From NCBI RefSeq assembly GCF_000355905.1, contig NZ_APLF01000007.1:54904-118903 (forward strand): a DNA stretch of 64,000 nt. Direction: 5' to 3'. The position numbers and the translations under genes were made by a program. This document shows, piece after piece, positions 1 to 9,216 of this stretch; position 1 is the first letter of the stretch; every line of letters begins with the position of its first letter. Source of the stretch: Psychroflexus gondwanensis ACAM 44 (lineage in GTDB: Bacteria; Bacteroidota; Bacteroidia; Flavobacteriales; Flavobacteriaceae). The notes under the pieces were generated by a model, which was not told where the DNA came from, did not search any database, and saw only the letters and a program-made list of their open reading frames with translations.

Positions 1-473
1 TGCAAATTGCTTAAACCGGAAATAGCATGCCCGGAAGTACATCCCCCAGCATACCGAGATCCAAAACCGACTAGAAATCCTCCTATGAGTAAAACAGCAA
101 GAATTTTAGGATCGCTCAAACTCTCAGTGCCAAAAATCTCTATGGGCAAGTACGCCTTTCCAGCACTGTTAATTCCATAGGATTCCAGTGTAGTAACGAC
201 ATCGGGATTGATATCGACTGTATTATCGGACAAGTAATTAGCTGATAAAAACCCTCCAATGATAGCCCCTAAAACCACAATGAGATTCCAGCGTTCTTTT
301 TTCCAATCAAAATCAAAAAAATCTGATGCTTTACCAGCTCCTCCTATAGAACAGGCGGTTCTTAAATTGGAAGACATCCCAAATTGCTTACCTACAAATA
401 GCAAAGCAAACATAACTAAAGCAATAAGAGGCCCAGAAACATACCAAGGCCAAGGATTCATAATCCATTCCAT
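1..473 (-). CDS. YeeE/YedE family (DUF395) sulfur-compound transporter, partial
   Basis: The reading frame starts at the ATG whose first base is 473 and runs off the left edge, so only about 157 N-terminal residues are visible. I translated it by eye. It is hydrophobic and carries GMSSNLRTACS near residue 33 and GGCTSGHAISGLS near residue 145, both typical of the YeeE/YedE family. Known members import thiosulfate, and the Cys in GGCTSGH belongs to the conserved transport path. Flavobacteria often split the protein into two adjacent half-size genes, so a partner may lie just outside the window. Substrate is inferred from family only. The sequence upstream (474-648) is a short divergent spacer shared with the next gene. 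Confidence 0.85.
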   Translation of the reverse strand, partial: MEWIMNPWPWYVSGPLIALVMFALLFVGKQFGMSSNLRTACSIGGAGKASDFFDFDWKKERWNLIVVLGAIIGGFLSANYLSDNTVDINPDVVTTLESYGINSAGKAYLPIEIFGTESLSDPKILAVLLIGGFLVGFGSRYAGGCTSGHAISGLSNL

Positions 474-648
474 AATTAAACATTTTATGCAAATTAAAGC
501 TATAAATAGCCGTTCTACTGTAACATAGGTTACTCATTTTTCAAATCGAGTTCTTGAAACTTAGAATAAAACCTTGCAAGGTTAAAATTGAATTAATGAA
601 GATTTACAAACCCTTAAAAAAGTCTAATTTTATATAAAATTTATTTTT

Positions 649-1284
649 ATGAAACTTTCATTATTATCTGTTATAACCTTGCTATTAGCATCTATAACTA
701 CAAATGCTCAACAAGAGTATTTTGAATACGGGTTTAAAGGAGGTCTCAATTTATCGAATATCTCGGGAGATGAAGTTTCAAACTACGAAACCAGAACTTC
801 TATGAATATAGGAGCATATGGTTTATATAAAATCCTACCTAAGCTGGGCATACAAGCCGAGCTGCTCTATTCTGAGCAAGGGTTTTCGGAAAGGTTTAAT
901 TCTGAAAATGTAAATATTGATGAGATTAAAAGTCTCACCAGAATGCAATATATTAATTTACCTGTTTTAGTAAGTTATAACCTTATTGAACAACTTTGGA
1001 TAGAAGGTGGTGTGCAAGTTGGTTATTTGGTAAATGCTGAAGAAGAGAGAGAAGAAAGATCTATAGATGACTCAGACCAGTTGATAAGTGAAACTGAAAC
1101 GATAAACCAAACTAACAGGTACGAGGGATTGGAACTGGGTTTATTAGGTGGGCTGCGCTACAAACTCAGTCAAAATTTTATGATACAAGCCCGCTACGAA
1201 AAAAGCATAAACGACATCGACAAAGAACTTGCAGGTGACCAGTTCAATGAAGTTTGGAGCTTTTCTATAGGTTTTTTGTTTTAG
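649..1284 (+). CDS. Outer-membrane beta-barrel protein (PorT-like)
   Basis: A 211-residue protein with a clear signal peptide (residues 1-20, ending TNAQ). Alternating polar and hydrophobic strands follow, of the kind seen in small eight-stranded barrels: YGFKGGLNLSN, IGAYGLYKI, LGIQAELLYS, YINLPVLVSY, LWIEGGVQVGYLV, ELGLLGGLRYKL. The final strand ends in Phe (WSFSIGFLF), the usual outer-membrane insertion signal. This matches the 'outer membrane beta-barrel / PorT family' proteins that are abundant in Bacteroidota; most have no defined role. The gene stands alone, divergent from the YeeE gene, and ends next to the convergent gene at 1285. It is unlikely to be PorT of the T9SS itself, because no T9SS core genes lie nearby. 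Confidence 0.75.
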   Translation: MKLSLLSVITLLLASITTNAQQEYFEYGFKGGLNLSNISGDEVSNYETRTSMNIGAYGLYKILPKLGIQAELLYSEQGFSERFNSENVNIDEIKSLTRMQYINLPVLVSYNLIEQLWIEGGVQVGYLVNAEEEREERSIDDSDQLISETETINQTNRYEGLELGLLGGLRYKLSQNFMIQARYEKSINDIDKELAGDQFNEVWSFSIGFLF

Positions 1285-2721
1285 TTAATTGACATTTAAA
1301 TTTTGAGAAAATATAACCAAAGTTCCAGATCCTGTTCCAGATAACTTTTGACCCCAAATTTCGATGAAATCGTCAGGTTCAAGTACAACTGTACCTGATA
1401 GGGAAACGCTTGAAACGCTTGTTATATTTTCAACATAGAAAATAGCATTGGTTCTATTTAAGGTTTCCGTCCCATTTCTTCTTATAAAAAAAGAATAAAA
1501 AGCTCCTTGGGAATTTGTTCCTCTTACTGATAAAGAAGCATTAACTGAAAAAGCTCCGGCCTCTTTTCCATTATATACCAGTCTATTATTAGCGGTAATT
1601 GATGAAAATCTTAATAAATTGATGGCAAAGTTGTTCTCAGCACTTCCTCCAGTTAATTTAAATGGAATAGTTATGCTAGTAGGCGATGTGATACCATAAC
1701 CTTGATTTAATGTTCCATCGTAATAAACATTACCCGTAGCGATATCATCGTACTCGTCCTGTATTCCTGGAGCTTGAACAAACCACTCTTTAGCAAAATT
1801 AAGATTGGTTTGAGCAGTTGTATACCTGTTTATCATAGACTCTGAGCTTCCTGAGAAAACTGTCCCAGAAATTACGCCAACTCCAACTACTGGATTTGCT
1901 GAAACGTCTATCGCCGTTGAAGAACTATTCGCTATAGAATAACCACTCCCTTTTTGAATCAAGTCAAAGTTTCCAACAAATTTCTCAAAAGTACCGCTAT
2001 TACTGGCTTGCCAGGCTTGATTATTTAATAATAAGTTAGTGATATTTGTATAAACAATACCATTTGAGTTGGATAAATACTGGACATTGCTAAAAAAAAC
2101 AAATCCTACATCACTCACACTACCCACATTTCCCATACCCGAAATAATGGTATTTTGAACGAGTAAGGAGGTACCACTTGTAATGGAAAAGGCATTACCT
2201 CCCCCAGCAATAGTTATATTTCTTATACTACCACCAGTACCCTCAAAAACATTTCCTGAAGATTTTAATAAAACGTCTTCAGAGGCATCTAATCCAGAAA
2301 TATAAGCGCCATTGAGTTCTATTGGTGTATTAAGAGAAACGATTCCATTAATTTCATAATAAGTATTCTCGTCTAAAGTTATTTTCCCTCCAGAAGGATC
2401 TGGAAAATCAGCTTGGGATTTTACTAAGACAAAATTAACACGGTTCAATCGTGATGAGCTTAAACTTTCCCAACTCGAATCATCCAAATTATAGAAATAA
2501 TAAGATTGTAAATCTGTATCAAAAACAGTTAACCCATTAGCTGGGTCAACTATAGAAGTTCTTTGTGAGGTACTCATCCTTGGAAGGAGGACACCTTGCT
2601 CGGTGGATTCTACTTCCAAAATAGACGAAGTCTGCGGATCTACTGTTCCAATACCTACTTGAGCATAATGGATTTGAAATACAAAAAGAGCAATCAAAAA
2701 TAACTTTTGGCTTTTTTTCAT
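1285..2721 (-). CDS. Secreted protein with 'GIGT..P' flavobacterial N-terminal domain, function unknown
   Basis: I place the start at the ATG at 2721 (MKKSQKLFLIALFVFQIHYAQ) because it begins a textbook signal peptide; a longer frame to 2778 would run into the divergent neighbour. The protein is 478 residues. After the signal comes VGIGTVDPQTSSILEVES and GVLLPRM, a phrase common at the N-terminus of large flavobacterial surface or fibre-like proteins. The middle is rich in Gly, Ser, Asn and Thr and looks like beta-helix or beta-sandwich repeats. I see no clear T9SS sorting domain at the C-terminus (ends VIFSQNLNVN). Function is unknown; a surface or extracellular structural role is an inference from composition. 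Confidence 0.7.
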   Translation of the reverse strand: MKKSQKLFLIALFVFQIHYAQVGIGTVDPQTSSILEVESTEQGVLLPRMSTSQRTSIVDPANGLTVFDTDLQSYYFYNLDDSSWESLSSSRLNRVNFVLVKSQADFPDPSGGKITLDENTYYEINGIVSLNTPIELNGAYISGLDASEDVLLKSSGNVFEGTGGSIRNITIAGGGNAFSITSGTSLLVQNTIISGMGNVGSVSDVGFVFFSNVQYLSNSNGIVYTNITNLLLNNQAWQASNSGTFEKFVGNFDLIQKGSGYSIANSSSTAIDVSANPVVGVGVISGTVFSGSSESMINRYTTAQTNLNFAKEWFVQAPGIQDEYDDIATGNVYYDGTLNQGYGITSPTSITIPFKLTGGSAENNFAINLLRFSSITANNRLVYNGKEAGAFSVNASLSVRGTNSQGAFYSFFIRRNGTETLNRTNAIFYVENITSVSSVSLSGTVVLEPDDFIEIWGQKLSGTGSGTLVIFSQNLNVN

Positions 2722-2744
2722 AATTATATTATAATTTATTGTTG

Positions 2745-2752
2745 CAAATTTA
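2745..2752 (-). promoter_or_regulatory. Candidate -7 box for the secreted protein gene
   Basis: On the minus strand this reads TAAATTTG, matching the Bacteroidota -7 consensus TAnnTTTG, 24-31 nt before the ATG at 2721. I see no convincing -33 TTG partner at ideal distance, so this is a candidate only. Confidence 0.35.
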
Positions 2753-2765
2753 GTAATTTTGCTTA

Positions 2766-4589
2766 ATGAAAAAAGCACTTTTGATTATTATTTTAATTGT
2801 CTTCTCACAAAGTTTAATGAGCCAAGTTTATGTGGGTGAATCTACTTTAGTGGTTTTAGAGAATTCTGTCAATTTATCGATTGGTGGCGATCTTCGCCAT
2901 GAAGGACGTTTTTTGGGAAGTGGACAACTTAAGTTAATAGGAGATCAAGCACAATCGATTTCAGGAGAAGGTCTCATCGAACATTTCAGTATTGATAAAG
3001 GTTCTGGACAAGTTGAAGTAACAAATGGAAACCAAGATGTCTTTAGAACCTTTGAAATTCATGGAGGGGCTTTTTCTCCAAACGGCCGTTTGACTTTAAA
3101 AAGCAACGACACGCTAACCGCCCAGATGGGAATAAATACAGGCGGAAGCATAACTGGAGACTTGGTAATTGAACGTTTTATTCCTCAATCCAACAGAGCC
3201 TTTAGGTACTTCTCTTCCCCTGTTTCTACCTCAGGTCCAATTTTAGATAACCTACAAGAAGGTCAACACAATACTGGAACCAATTATCCTACAGATAATA
3301 TAGATAGCATAGCAGGTTTCGGAACACACATTACGGGTTCAAAGTCTGGAAATAATGGGTTCGATGCAACACTTTCCGGAAACTCCTCTCTTTATAGTTG
3401 GGATGAAGGCCCACAGTCATGGTCTGCTTTTGCTAATACAGATACCGAAAAATTCGATAAAGGCGAGAGTTTTACTTTATTGATAAGAGGAGATAGATCT
3501 ACTACCTTAAATTCCAACACAGCAATTGGTCCAGAAACAACCTTAAGATTAACAGGAAATCCTGCTATTTTAGGCTTTACAAAACAGGTCAATTTGATAA
3601 CAGATAATAGTTTTATTTTGCTGAGTAATCCCTACCATAGTAGTATTGATGCTAATTCTATCATGAATAATAATCCCAATCTCAATGAAAGTTTTATTTA
3701 CGTTTACGACCCTACACTAAATACTCGTGGAGGTTATGCAACTGTCGAATTACCTGCGGGGACTAATGCTCAAGGTTCTGATGCTAATCAATTTATACAG
3801 CCTTGGCAAGCTGTTTTCGTTGAAGCAAAAAATACTGGGGCAACCTCGATTTCTATCAACTACACTGAAAATTACAAGGATATTTCTCAACTTCAGCCTT
3901 CAAGTTTCAACCAAGAATCGAGAATCGATGTGTTGTTGCAGTCCAATAATAAAACCATTGATGCTACCAGTCTTAAGCTAAAAGCAGGATCAAATTCAGA
4001 AGTTGATCTAAAGGACGCTAAAAAATTTCAGAATTACGATGAGAGTTTATCTATCTATTCACAGGGTAGATATTTGAGTATTGAAGAACGAGGATTCCCA
4101 GAAGAAATAGATACTATAATGCTGAGTTTGAAAAACAAAAGAAAAGGCGCTTACCAATTTAAAGTAAACCCCTCAAATGTGTCTGAAACAGATATGGTTT
4201 TAAAGGACTTTTATTTGGATCTTGAATATCCGATAAATGAAGGTGAATTCACAGTAGATTACCAGGTTGCTGAAGGAGAACCAGACCTTAGATATGGTTT
4301 CATTATAGAGTCGAACTCGTTATCTAACGAGGACACAATCCCTCAAAACTTTAAGGTTTATCCCAATCCTGTAAATGATAAGTTTAATATTCAAGGCTTA
4401 TCTAGCTCGAGCGAAAGTTATAGCTTCAGTATTTATTCGCTATTAGGACAAAAAGTAGATGCTGGTCAATTTAAAAGTACCACGTCTCCTTTTAGTTATG
4501 ATGCTAGTTCACTCTCTACAGGGGTCTATTTAGTGACTATTATAGGCGAAAACAACCAAAAAGAAATCGTTAAACTGATTAAGCTTTAA
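2766..4589 (+). CDS. T9SS-secreted surface protein
   Basis: A 607-residue protein with a signal peptide (residues 1-19, ending SLMSQ) and a C-terminal type A sorting domain: FKVYPNPVNDKFNIQGL near residue 530, then YSLLGQKV and a terminal STGVYLVTII...KEIVKLIKL. The central part (VIERFIP, FRYFSSPVSTSG, GFGTHITG, LLIRGDRS, NPYHSSIDANSI) is clearly related to the tandem proteins at 42144-51551 (for example YGTHITG and LLIRGDRNIN there), so this is a dispersed fourth family member. By family knowledge it is exported by the T9SS and cleaved or anchored at the cell surface. The ligand or role is not evident. Its 3' end overlaps the convergent bioA by 11 nt. Confidence 0.85.
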   Translation: MKKALLIIILIVFSQSLMSQVYVGESTLVVLENSVNLSIGGDLRHEGRFLGSGQLKLIGDQAQSISGEGLIEHFSIDKGSGQVEVTNGNQDVFRTFEIHGGAFSPNGRLTLKSNDTLTAQMGINTGGSITGDLVIERFIPQSNRAFRYFSSPVSTSGPILDNLQEGQHNTGTNYPTDNIDSIAGFGTHITGSKSGNNGFDATLSGNSSLYSWDEGPQSWSAFANTDTEKFDKGESFTLLIRGDRSTTLNSNTAIGPETTLRLTGNPAILGFTKQVNLITDNSFILLSNPYHSSIDANSIMNNNPNLNESFIYVYDPTLNTRGGYATVELPAGTNAQGSDANQFIQPWQAVFVEAKNTGATSISINYTENYKDISQLQPSSFNQESRIDVLLQSNNKTIDATSLKLKAGSNSEVDLKDAKKFQNYDESLSIYSQGRYLSIEERGFPEEIDTIMLSLKNKRKGAYQFKVNPSNVSETDMVLKDFYLDLEYPINEGEFTVDYQVAEGEPDLRYGFIIESNSLSNEDTIPQNFKVYPNPVNDKFNIQGLSSSSESYSFSIYSLLGQKVDAGQFKSTTSPFSYDASSLSTGVYLVTIIGENNQKEIVKLIKL

Positions 4590-5907
4590 GAGCTCTTTCT
4601 TCTAAAATACTGAGGTAATCTTCAATCACAGCGTATATCTTAGCCAACTGCGCTTCTGTAATTACATAAGGAGGTAGAATATAAATGGTTTTTCCCAGCG
4701 GTCTTAAAAAGATCCCCTTACTCATAAAATATTGAAACATCTCATCACGAGCATTGCCATAGCGCTCCATTTCCAGATTTAGATCTAAAGCTAAGATTAC
4801 ACCAATCTGTCTTACCTCTCCAACCATAGGATGCTTACGCATTTTATCGGCAAACAGTTGATTGAGACTCATAATGGTTTTGATAGAGTCTTGGATCTCT
4901 CGAGATTGAAGGAGTTCAATCCCTGCAATAGCCGCAGCACAGGCTAACGGATTTCCCGTGTAGGTATGACCATGAAACAAACCTTTGGCGACGTTATCGG
5001 CATAAAAGGCTTTGTAAACTTTTTTTGTACAACTTGTAATTCCCATACCCACCATTCCTGCAGAAAGGGCTTTACTTAAACACATAACGTCGGGTTGTTG
5101 GGTTAAGTAATCTGAGGCAAAATGTTTACCTGTTTTTCCAAAACCTGTCATGACCTCATCGGCAACGCAAATCACATCTTGAGCTTTACACAATTTCAAA
5201 ATATCTTCTAGCCCTTTAAGATCATAAGTCTGCATGGCGGCAGCTCCTTGAACCAAAGGCTCGTAGATAAAGCCTGCAATGGCATTTTCTTTTAAAATCG
5301 ACTTCAATTGCGTAATAACCTCATCATTATTTTGACCATCTGGCTTAGGAAGTCTAATCACTTTTATAAAATGGTCTTCAAAAGCGCCATTATATACAGA
5401 TAAACTGGAAACCGACATGGCTCCAAAGGTATCTCCATGAAATCCATCTTCCAAAGCTAACATGACTTTACGATCGTTTCCTTGGTTATGATGGTACTGC
5501 AAAGCCATTTTTATACCAATCTCGGTTGCCGTAGAGCCATTATCATTGAAAAAGAGTTTGCTTTGATTTTTAGGTAAAATCTCCATCAATTTCTCAGACA
5601 ATTCTACCGCAGGTTCATGGGTAAACCCGCTAAAAACCACCTGATCCAAAGTATCCATTTGAGCCTTTACCTTTTTCACAATTTCAGGATGGCAATGCCC
5701 ATACATACTGGTGTACCAAGAAGCGATAGCGTCTATATAGGTTTTTCCAGACTCATCTTTTAGGATCGCTCCCTTTGCCGATTTTATAGCTAGTAGCTCT
5801 GGGTTTAATTTATGCTGAGTAAGAGGGTGCCAAATATACTTTTGGTCCCGCTTAGAAATAGAAGGCTTGGTAAATGGTAATGAAATAGACTTCCCGAAAA
5901 GTTTCAT
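4579..5907 (-). CDS. bioA: BioA, adenosylmethionine-8-amino-7-oxononanoate aminotransferase
   Basis: A class III PLP aminotransferase of 442 residues that converts 7-keto-8-aminopelargonate to 7,8-diaminopelargonate with SAM as amino donor. Seen: the N-terminal KYIWHPLTQ typical of BioA, ASWYTSMYGHCHPEI, NDNGSTATEIGIKMA (residues 121-135), the cofactor segment VADEVMTGFGKTGK (249-261) and the PLP lysine in CLSKALSAG (Lys279). The C-terminus carries the G(K)TIYILPPYVI segment also typical of the family. It follows bioD after a 72-nt gap that holds its own candidate -7 box. The adjacent bioD and bioF support biotin synthesis; bioB and bioC are not in the window. Confidence 0.95.
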   Translation of the reverse strand: MKLFGKSISLPFTKPSISKRDQKYIWHPLTQHKLNPELLAIKSAKGAILKDESGKTYIDAIASWYTSMYGHCHPEIVKKVKAQMDTLDQVVFSGFTHEPAVELSEKLMEILPKNQSKLFFNDNGSTATEIGIKMALQYHHNQGNDRKVMLALEDGFHGDTFGAMSVSSLSVYNGAFEDHFIKVIRLPKPDGQNNDEVITQLKSILKENAIAGFIYEPLVQGAAAMQTYDLKGLEDILKLCKAQDVICVADEVMTGFGKTGKHFASDYLTQQPDVMCLSKALSAGMVGMGITSCTKKVYKAFYADNVAKGLFHGHTYTGNPLACAAAIAGIELLQSREIQDSIKTIMSLNQLFADKMRKHPMVGEVRQIGVILALDLNLEMERYGNARDEMFQYFMSKGIFLRPLGKTIYILPPYVITEAQLAKIYAVIEDYLSILEERALKA

Positions 5908-5923
5908 GGTCTTTTATTTATTG

Positions 5924-5931
5924 CAAAGTTA
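5924..5931 (-). promoter_or_regulatory. Candidate -7 box for bioA
   Basis: Minus-strand TAACTTTG, a match to TAnnTTTG, 17-24 nt before the bioA ATG. It suggests bioA can be transcribed separately from the upstream mrp-bio block. No clear -33 element was found. Confidence 0.4.
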
Positions 5932-5979
5932 AGGAGTTTAAAGCTAAGTATTCTCTCTTCTGAATCTAATCCACATGGC

Positions 5980-6603
5980 TTAAAACTTCTCTAAATTTAG
6001 CTTTAAACGTTCCGCATGCTTTAGAATCACCTCTTTTGAAATTTGACTTTCTTCTGGAATACTTCCCAAGGAAAGGAGTTGAGTTTTATCTAAAATAATA
6101 CGTTCAGTTGTTGGATGTTCATTTCCATTAAAAAGAATACCAATATTCGTAAACCCGCGGTTTTTTAAAGCTTCCACGGAGAGTAGTGTATGATTGATAC
6201 TTCCTAAGTAATGTCTGGAAACCAAAATGATTTTATCTGTTTTTTCAATTAAATCGATGATACAATCCTTGTTATTTAAGGGTACCATTAAGCCTCCCGC
6301 CCCCTCAATTACCAAATGATTTTGGGTTTTCGGCCTACTTATAGATTTCAGATCGATGGTGACCTCATCAATTTCTGCAGCAGCATGAGGGCTCATGGGT
6401 GTTTTCAAAGCATAGGCGTTATTGAAAAATTTCGATTTAGAGTTCGAAATCAAAGCCTTGACTTTATCAGTATCAGAATACTCCAAATCTCCAGCTTGTA
6501 TGGGTTTGAAATAATCTGCCCGAAGAGCTTCGGTCACTACTGCTGAAACTATGGTTTTGCCGACTTCAGTGCCAATGCCAGTAATAAAGTATGTCTTAGT
6601 CAT
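5980..6603 (-). CDS. bioD: BioD, dethiobiotin synthetase
   Basis: A 207-residue P-loop enzyme that closes the ureido ring of dethiobiotin from diaminopelargonate, CO2 and ATP. The Walker A variant GIGTEVGKT spans residues 9-17. YFKPIQAG (the substrate-binding Lys), the TPMSPHAAA motif and VIEGAGGLMVPL, all hallmarks of BioD, follow in order. Length is slightly short of the 220-230 residues of enterobacterial BioD but complete. It overlaps the upstream carboxypeptidase-like gene by 8 nt, so the two are probably translationally coupled. It precedes bioA on the same strand. Confidence 0.95.
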   Translation of the reverse strand: MTKTYFITGIGTEVGKTIVSAVVTEALRADYFKPIQAGDLEYSDTDKVKALISNSKSKFFNNAYALKTPMSPHAAAEIDEVTIDLKSISRPKTQNHLVIEGAGGLMVPLNNKDCIIDLIEKTDKIILVSRHYLGSINHTLLSVEALKNRGFTNIGILFNGNEHPTTERIILDKTQLLSLGSIPEESQISKEVILKHAERLKLNLEKF

Positions 6604-7684
6604 GTGGTTGATAATTTATGGGGAGCATGTTTCCGAGTCTACCTTTACTCATGTCTCCAGAAAATAAAATATTATTGATTTGAGTATGATTTCCGTAATC
6701 ATCCACATAAAAGACTTTGGTCTTAAAAGTGATATCGGAACGATCATCTTTATGGAGTAAAGCTACTTTTTTTTGGAATTTATTTCTGATCAAAGTACTG
6801 TCAATATTTAGGTTTTCAAAATCATTTCCTAGAATAGTGATTTCATAACTATCCTCATAAGATTCCACTCCAAGAACTCGAGAAGCTCTCACCTTTCGGT
6901 TTACTTTTTTAATATCAAATACACTTGAAGCTGGCACTTGAAAACTCTTATGAAAAAGTTTAAATTTGCTTTCTTCCAAATGACCTGAGCATAGGCTTTT
7001 AAAAAAATGCATGGAAGAACCTTTATAAGCTTTTAAGCGTTTCCTTTTTATTCTTCGATCTTCTTCTGCTATATTTTCAAAAAAAGATGTTCCACCAAAA
7101 TAATTGGTTTTTTGATAATCCTTATCCAGAGTTACTCTAGTAAAATCTGAAATAAAATCTACCAGATCAAATTCTACTTTGTAACCCAATTCCTTATTTA
7201 TCACTTGAAGGGGTTGCCTAGCTGATGCATAAAGGCTTTTCTCATCTTTATCGTAATAAAAACGAATATCATCTTCATTTAAAATACGGGCTCTTCTTCC
7301 GGCTTTGGTTCTTCCAAGAAAATCGTGTTTGAAAGCCTTTAGCATTTGCTCTCGAGTAAAGGGAGATGTATCAAAAACGACTTCATCCAATTGATTTTCC
7401 TTTGGGATTAAGCTTATCTCATAATTCGTTTTTGGATCTGGATTGGGTAGGTAAAATGTTTCAAAACCTAAAAATCTTATGACTAGTGTAAGGTTGGATT
7501 GTTCTTTGAACTCGATATTGAAAGTTCCATCTTTCCTGCTTAGTGTACCAATTGTACTTCCATCAAAATAAATAGTAGCCCCAGATAGACTATTATCTTT
7601 ATCATCTACGATTTTTCCTTTGATTTCTTGTGCATTCAGTTGATAACAAAGTAGAAAGGCAATACTTGCAAAAAAGAATTTCAT
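6596..7684 (-). CDS. Carboxypeptidase-regulatory-like (CarboxypepD_reg) exported protein
   Basis: A 362-residue protein with a signal peptide (residues 1-18, ending LNAQ). An N-terminal beta-sandwich follows: EIKGKIVDDKDNSLSGATIYFDGSTIGTLSRKDGTFNIE, the CarboxypepD_reg-like fold common in Bacteroidota outer-membrane proteins. The rest (about residues 115-360) is a conserved-looking domain, with RARILNEDDIRFYYDKDE and other charged segments, that I do not recognise. There is no TonB-dependent barrel, so it is not a SusC protein. It sits between bioF (3-nt gap) and bioD (8-nt overlap). The biotin link may be mere operon co-residence; function unknown. Confidence 0.75.
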   Translation of the reverse strand: MKFFFASIAFLLCYQLNAQEIKGKIVDDKDNSLSGATIYFDGSTIGTLSRKDGTFNIEFKEQSNLTLVIRFLGFETFYLPNPDPKTNYEISLIPKENQLDEVVFDTSPFTREQMLKAFKHDFLGRTKAGRRARILNEDDIRFYYDKDEKSLYASARQPLQVINKELGYKVEFDLVDFISDFTRVTLDKDYQKTNYFGGTSFFENIAEEDRRIKRKRLKAYKGSSMHFFKSLCSGHLEESKFKLFHKSFQVPASSVFDIKKVNRKVRASRVLGVESYEDSYEITILGNDFENLNIDSTLIRNKFQKKVALLHKDDRSDITFKTKVFYVDDYGNHTQINNILFSGDMSKGRLGNMLPINYQPHD

Positions 7685-7688
7685 ATCT

Positions 7689-8849
7689 CTAGTTTAAAAG
7701 TTCTGATAATTTACTTAAACTTTTTGAAATTTCAGCTTCTGTATTATAGCTATGCAAGCAAAACCTCAACCTTTCACTTCCTTTTGGAACTGTTGGCGAT
7801 AAGATGGGTCTTACATCAAAGCCTTCTGCCTGAAGTTGGTTTGAAATTGTCTTTACCTTTTGGTTTCCTCCAATCACACAGGATTGAATTGCAGAGTTGC
7901 TTTCTATAAAATAGCTCGCCAGTTCATGGGTCTTTAGGGTTTCTAAAAAATAACAAATGATAGACCTTAAGCTTTCAAAATCTTGCGATTGAGTTCTCAA
8001 ATAGTCATGAGCTGCCCAGTTTCTAGCTATAGTATCTTGACCAAGAGCTGTGGTATAAATAAAGCTTTTTGCAAAATTGATCAAGTAATCTTGTAAATCC
8101 TGTGAGCCTAGAATCACTGCACCGTGGGATCCAAACGATTTACCAAAAGTAATAATTCGAGCAAAGATCTTATTCCCTAAATCTCTGTAACCTGTTTTAG
8201 ACAAAGTTCCTATGGCATGGGCTTCGTCCAAAATAAAGCAAGCCCCATAAGTTTCACAGACCTCTAAGGCCGCCTCTACGTCAACTTCATCACCATCCAT
8301 GGAAAAAACATGCTCCGTTATGACATAAATGGTTTCAAATTGATTTTGAAATTTGGAAAGTTTAGCTTCCAAATCCTTCAGATTATTGTGTTGGAATTTA
8401 TAGGAATGAGCAGGACTCAACGAAATACCGTCTCTTATAGAGGCATGACTTAATTCGTCATAAAGAATTAAATCGTGACGTTGTGCAACTGATGAGATAA
8501 GACCTAAATTAGCATCATAGCCTGAGTTAAAGATCAAGGCGCTTTCAGCATCATATTGCTTGGCTAAGTAGTTCTCGAAATCTGTAATTAAAGGATAGTT
8601 TCCGGACAGCAGTCTTGAGCCAGTAGCCCCATGAAGTTGACTGGAATACTCTTTAAGTTTTCGCTGAGCAAATTCAGAAATAGCTTGACTTTTTGAAAAA
8701 CCTAAGTAATCGTTTGAGGAAAAATCAACTAAGCTTGAATCTGAAATCTTAAGCACTCGGAATGATCCCTCATCTTTACGTTTATCGAGTTTCTCTTGTA
8801 AAGTCTCAGGAAATTTAAGTTTTAGGGGTTGAATCTTTCTCATTTTCAC
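7689..8849 (-). CDS. bioF: BioF-like 8-amino-7-oxononanoate synthase
   Basis: An alpha-oxoamine synthase-family PLP enzyme of 386 residues. It is expected to condense pimeloyl-ACP/CoA with alanine in the first committed step of biotin ring assembly. Seen: VDFSSNDYLGFS (42-52), HGATGSRLLSGNY (73-85), the stacking region YDELSHASIRDG (130-141), ILDEAHAIG (206-214) and the PLP lysine in TFGKSFGSHGAV (Lys237). Related enzymes (KBL, serine palmitoyltransferase) share these motifs, but the neighbouring bioD and bioA settle the call. The start overlaps the 3' end of mrpG by 35 nt; an alternative ATG two codons later also overlaps. Confidence 0.9.
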   Translation of the reverse strand: MKMRKIQPLKLKFPETLQEKLDKRKDEGSFRVLKISDSSLVDFSSNDYLGFSKSQAISEFAQRKLKEYSSQLHGATGSRLLSGNYPLITDFENYLAKQYDAESALIFNSGYDANLGLISSVAQRHDLILYDELSHASIRDGISLSPAHSYKFQHNNLKDLEAKLSKFQNQFETIYVITEHVFSMDGDEVDVEAALEVCETYGACFILDEAHAIGTLSKTGYRDLGNKIFARIITFGKSFGSHGAVILGSQDLQDYLINFAKSFIYTTALGQDTIARNWAAHDYLRTQSQDFESLRSIICYFLETLKTHELASYFIESNSAIQSCVIGGNQKVKTISNQLQAEGFDVRPILSPTVPKGSERLRFCLHSYNTEAEISKSLSKLSELLN

Positions 8850-9216
8850 TTTCTGTTTCTTTATCCTCTCCTTTTAATTCGTGGGTAGATTTATTGTATT
8901 TACCTTTCAAATCATCGATAACAAACTTACCCCATAGTTCATTTCCTAGAAAATAGGAGGTTCGGCCTATAAGGTGTGCTCCCACCGGAGCAGTGATTAA
9001 AATAAATATGATTACAGTAACCACACGCGTGGACACTGAAATTTCTAAAAAGAATAGCGCAGCAGCGACCAGTAATAAACCAACACCAAGAGTTGCCGCC
9101 TTGGTGTTGACAGAAATTCTAAGATATTGATCTGGCATTCTTAAAGTGCCAACAGCCGCTAGGAGTACAAAAAGTGCCCCAAGACCAGAAGTGATGTAAA
9201 TAAGGATATCAATCAT
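8815..9216 (-). CDS. mrpG: MrpG, Na+/H+ antiporter subunit G
   Basis: A 133-residue membrane protein with three hydrophobic segments (about 5-25, 40-62 and 66-88). The MnhG/MrpG family signature is visible: LGALFVLLAAVGTLRMPDQYLRISVNTKAATLG and ITAPVGAHLIGRTSYFLG. The final 35 residues are an acidic/lysine-rich tail (GEDKETESENEKDSTPKT) longer than usual. It is the last mrp cistron. It overlaps mrpF by 8 nt and bioF by 35 nt, so the biotin genes are physically continuous with the antiporter operon. Confidence 0.92.
   Translation of the reverse strand: MIDILIYITSGLGALFVLLAAVGTLRMPDQYLRISVNTKAATLGVGLLLVAAALFFLEISVSTRVVTVIIFILITAPVGAHLIGRTSYFLGNELWGKFVIDDLKGKYNKSTHELKGEDKETESENEKDSTPKT

Noticed and set aside
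2754..2761. TAATTTTG matching the -7 consensus before the T9SS gene at 2766
   Set aside because: It ends only 4 nt before the ATG, so transcription would begin at or inside the start codon; probably chance in AT-rich DNA.
2722..2778. Longer N-terminus for the secreted protein on the minus strand
   Set aside because: It adds 19 residues before a perfect signal peptide and would overlap the divergent gene at 2766.
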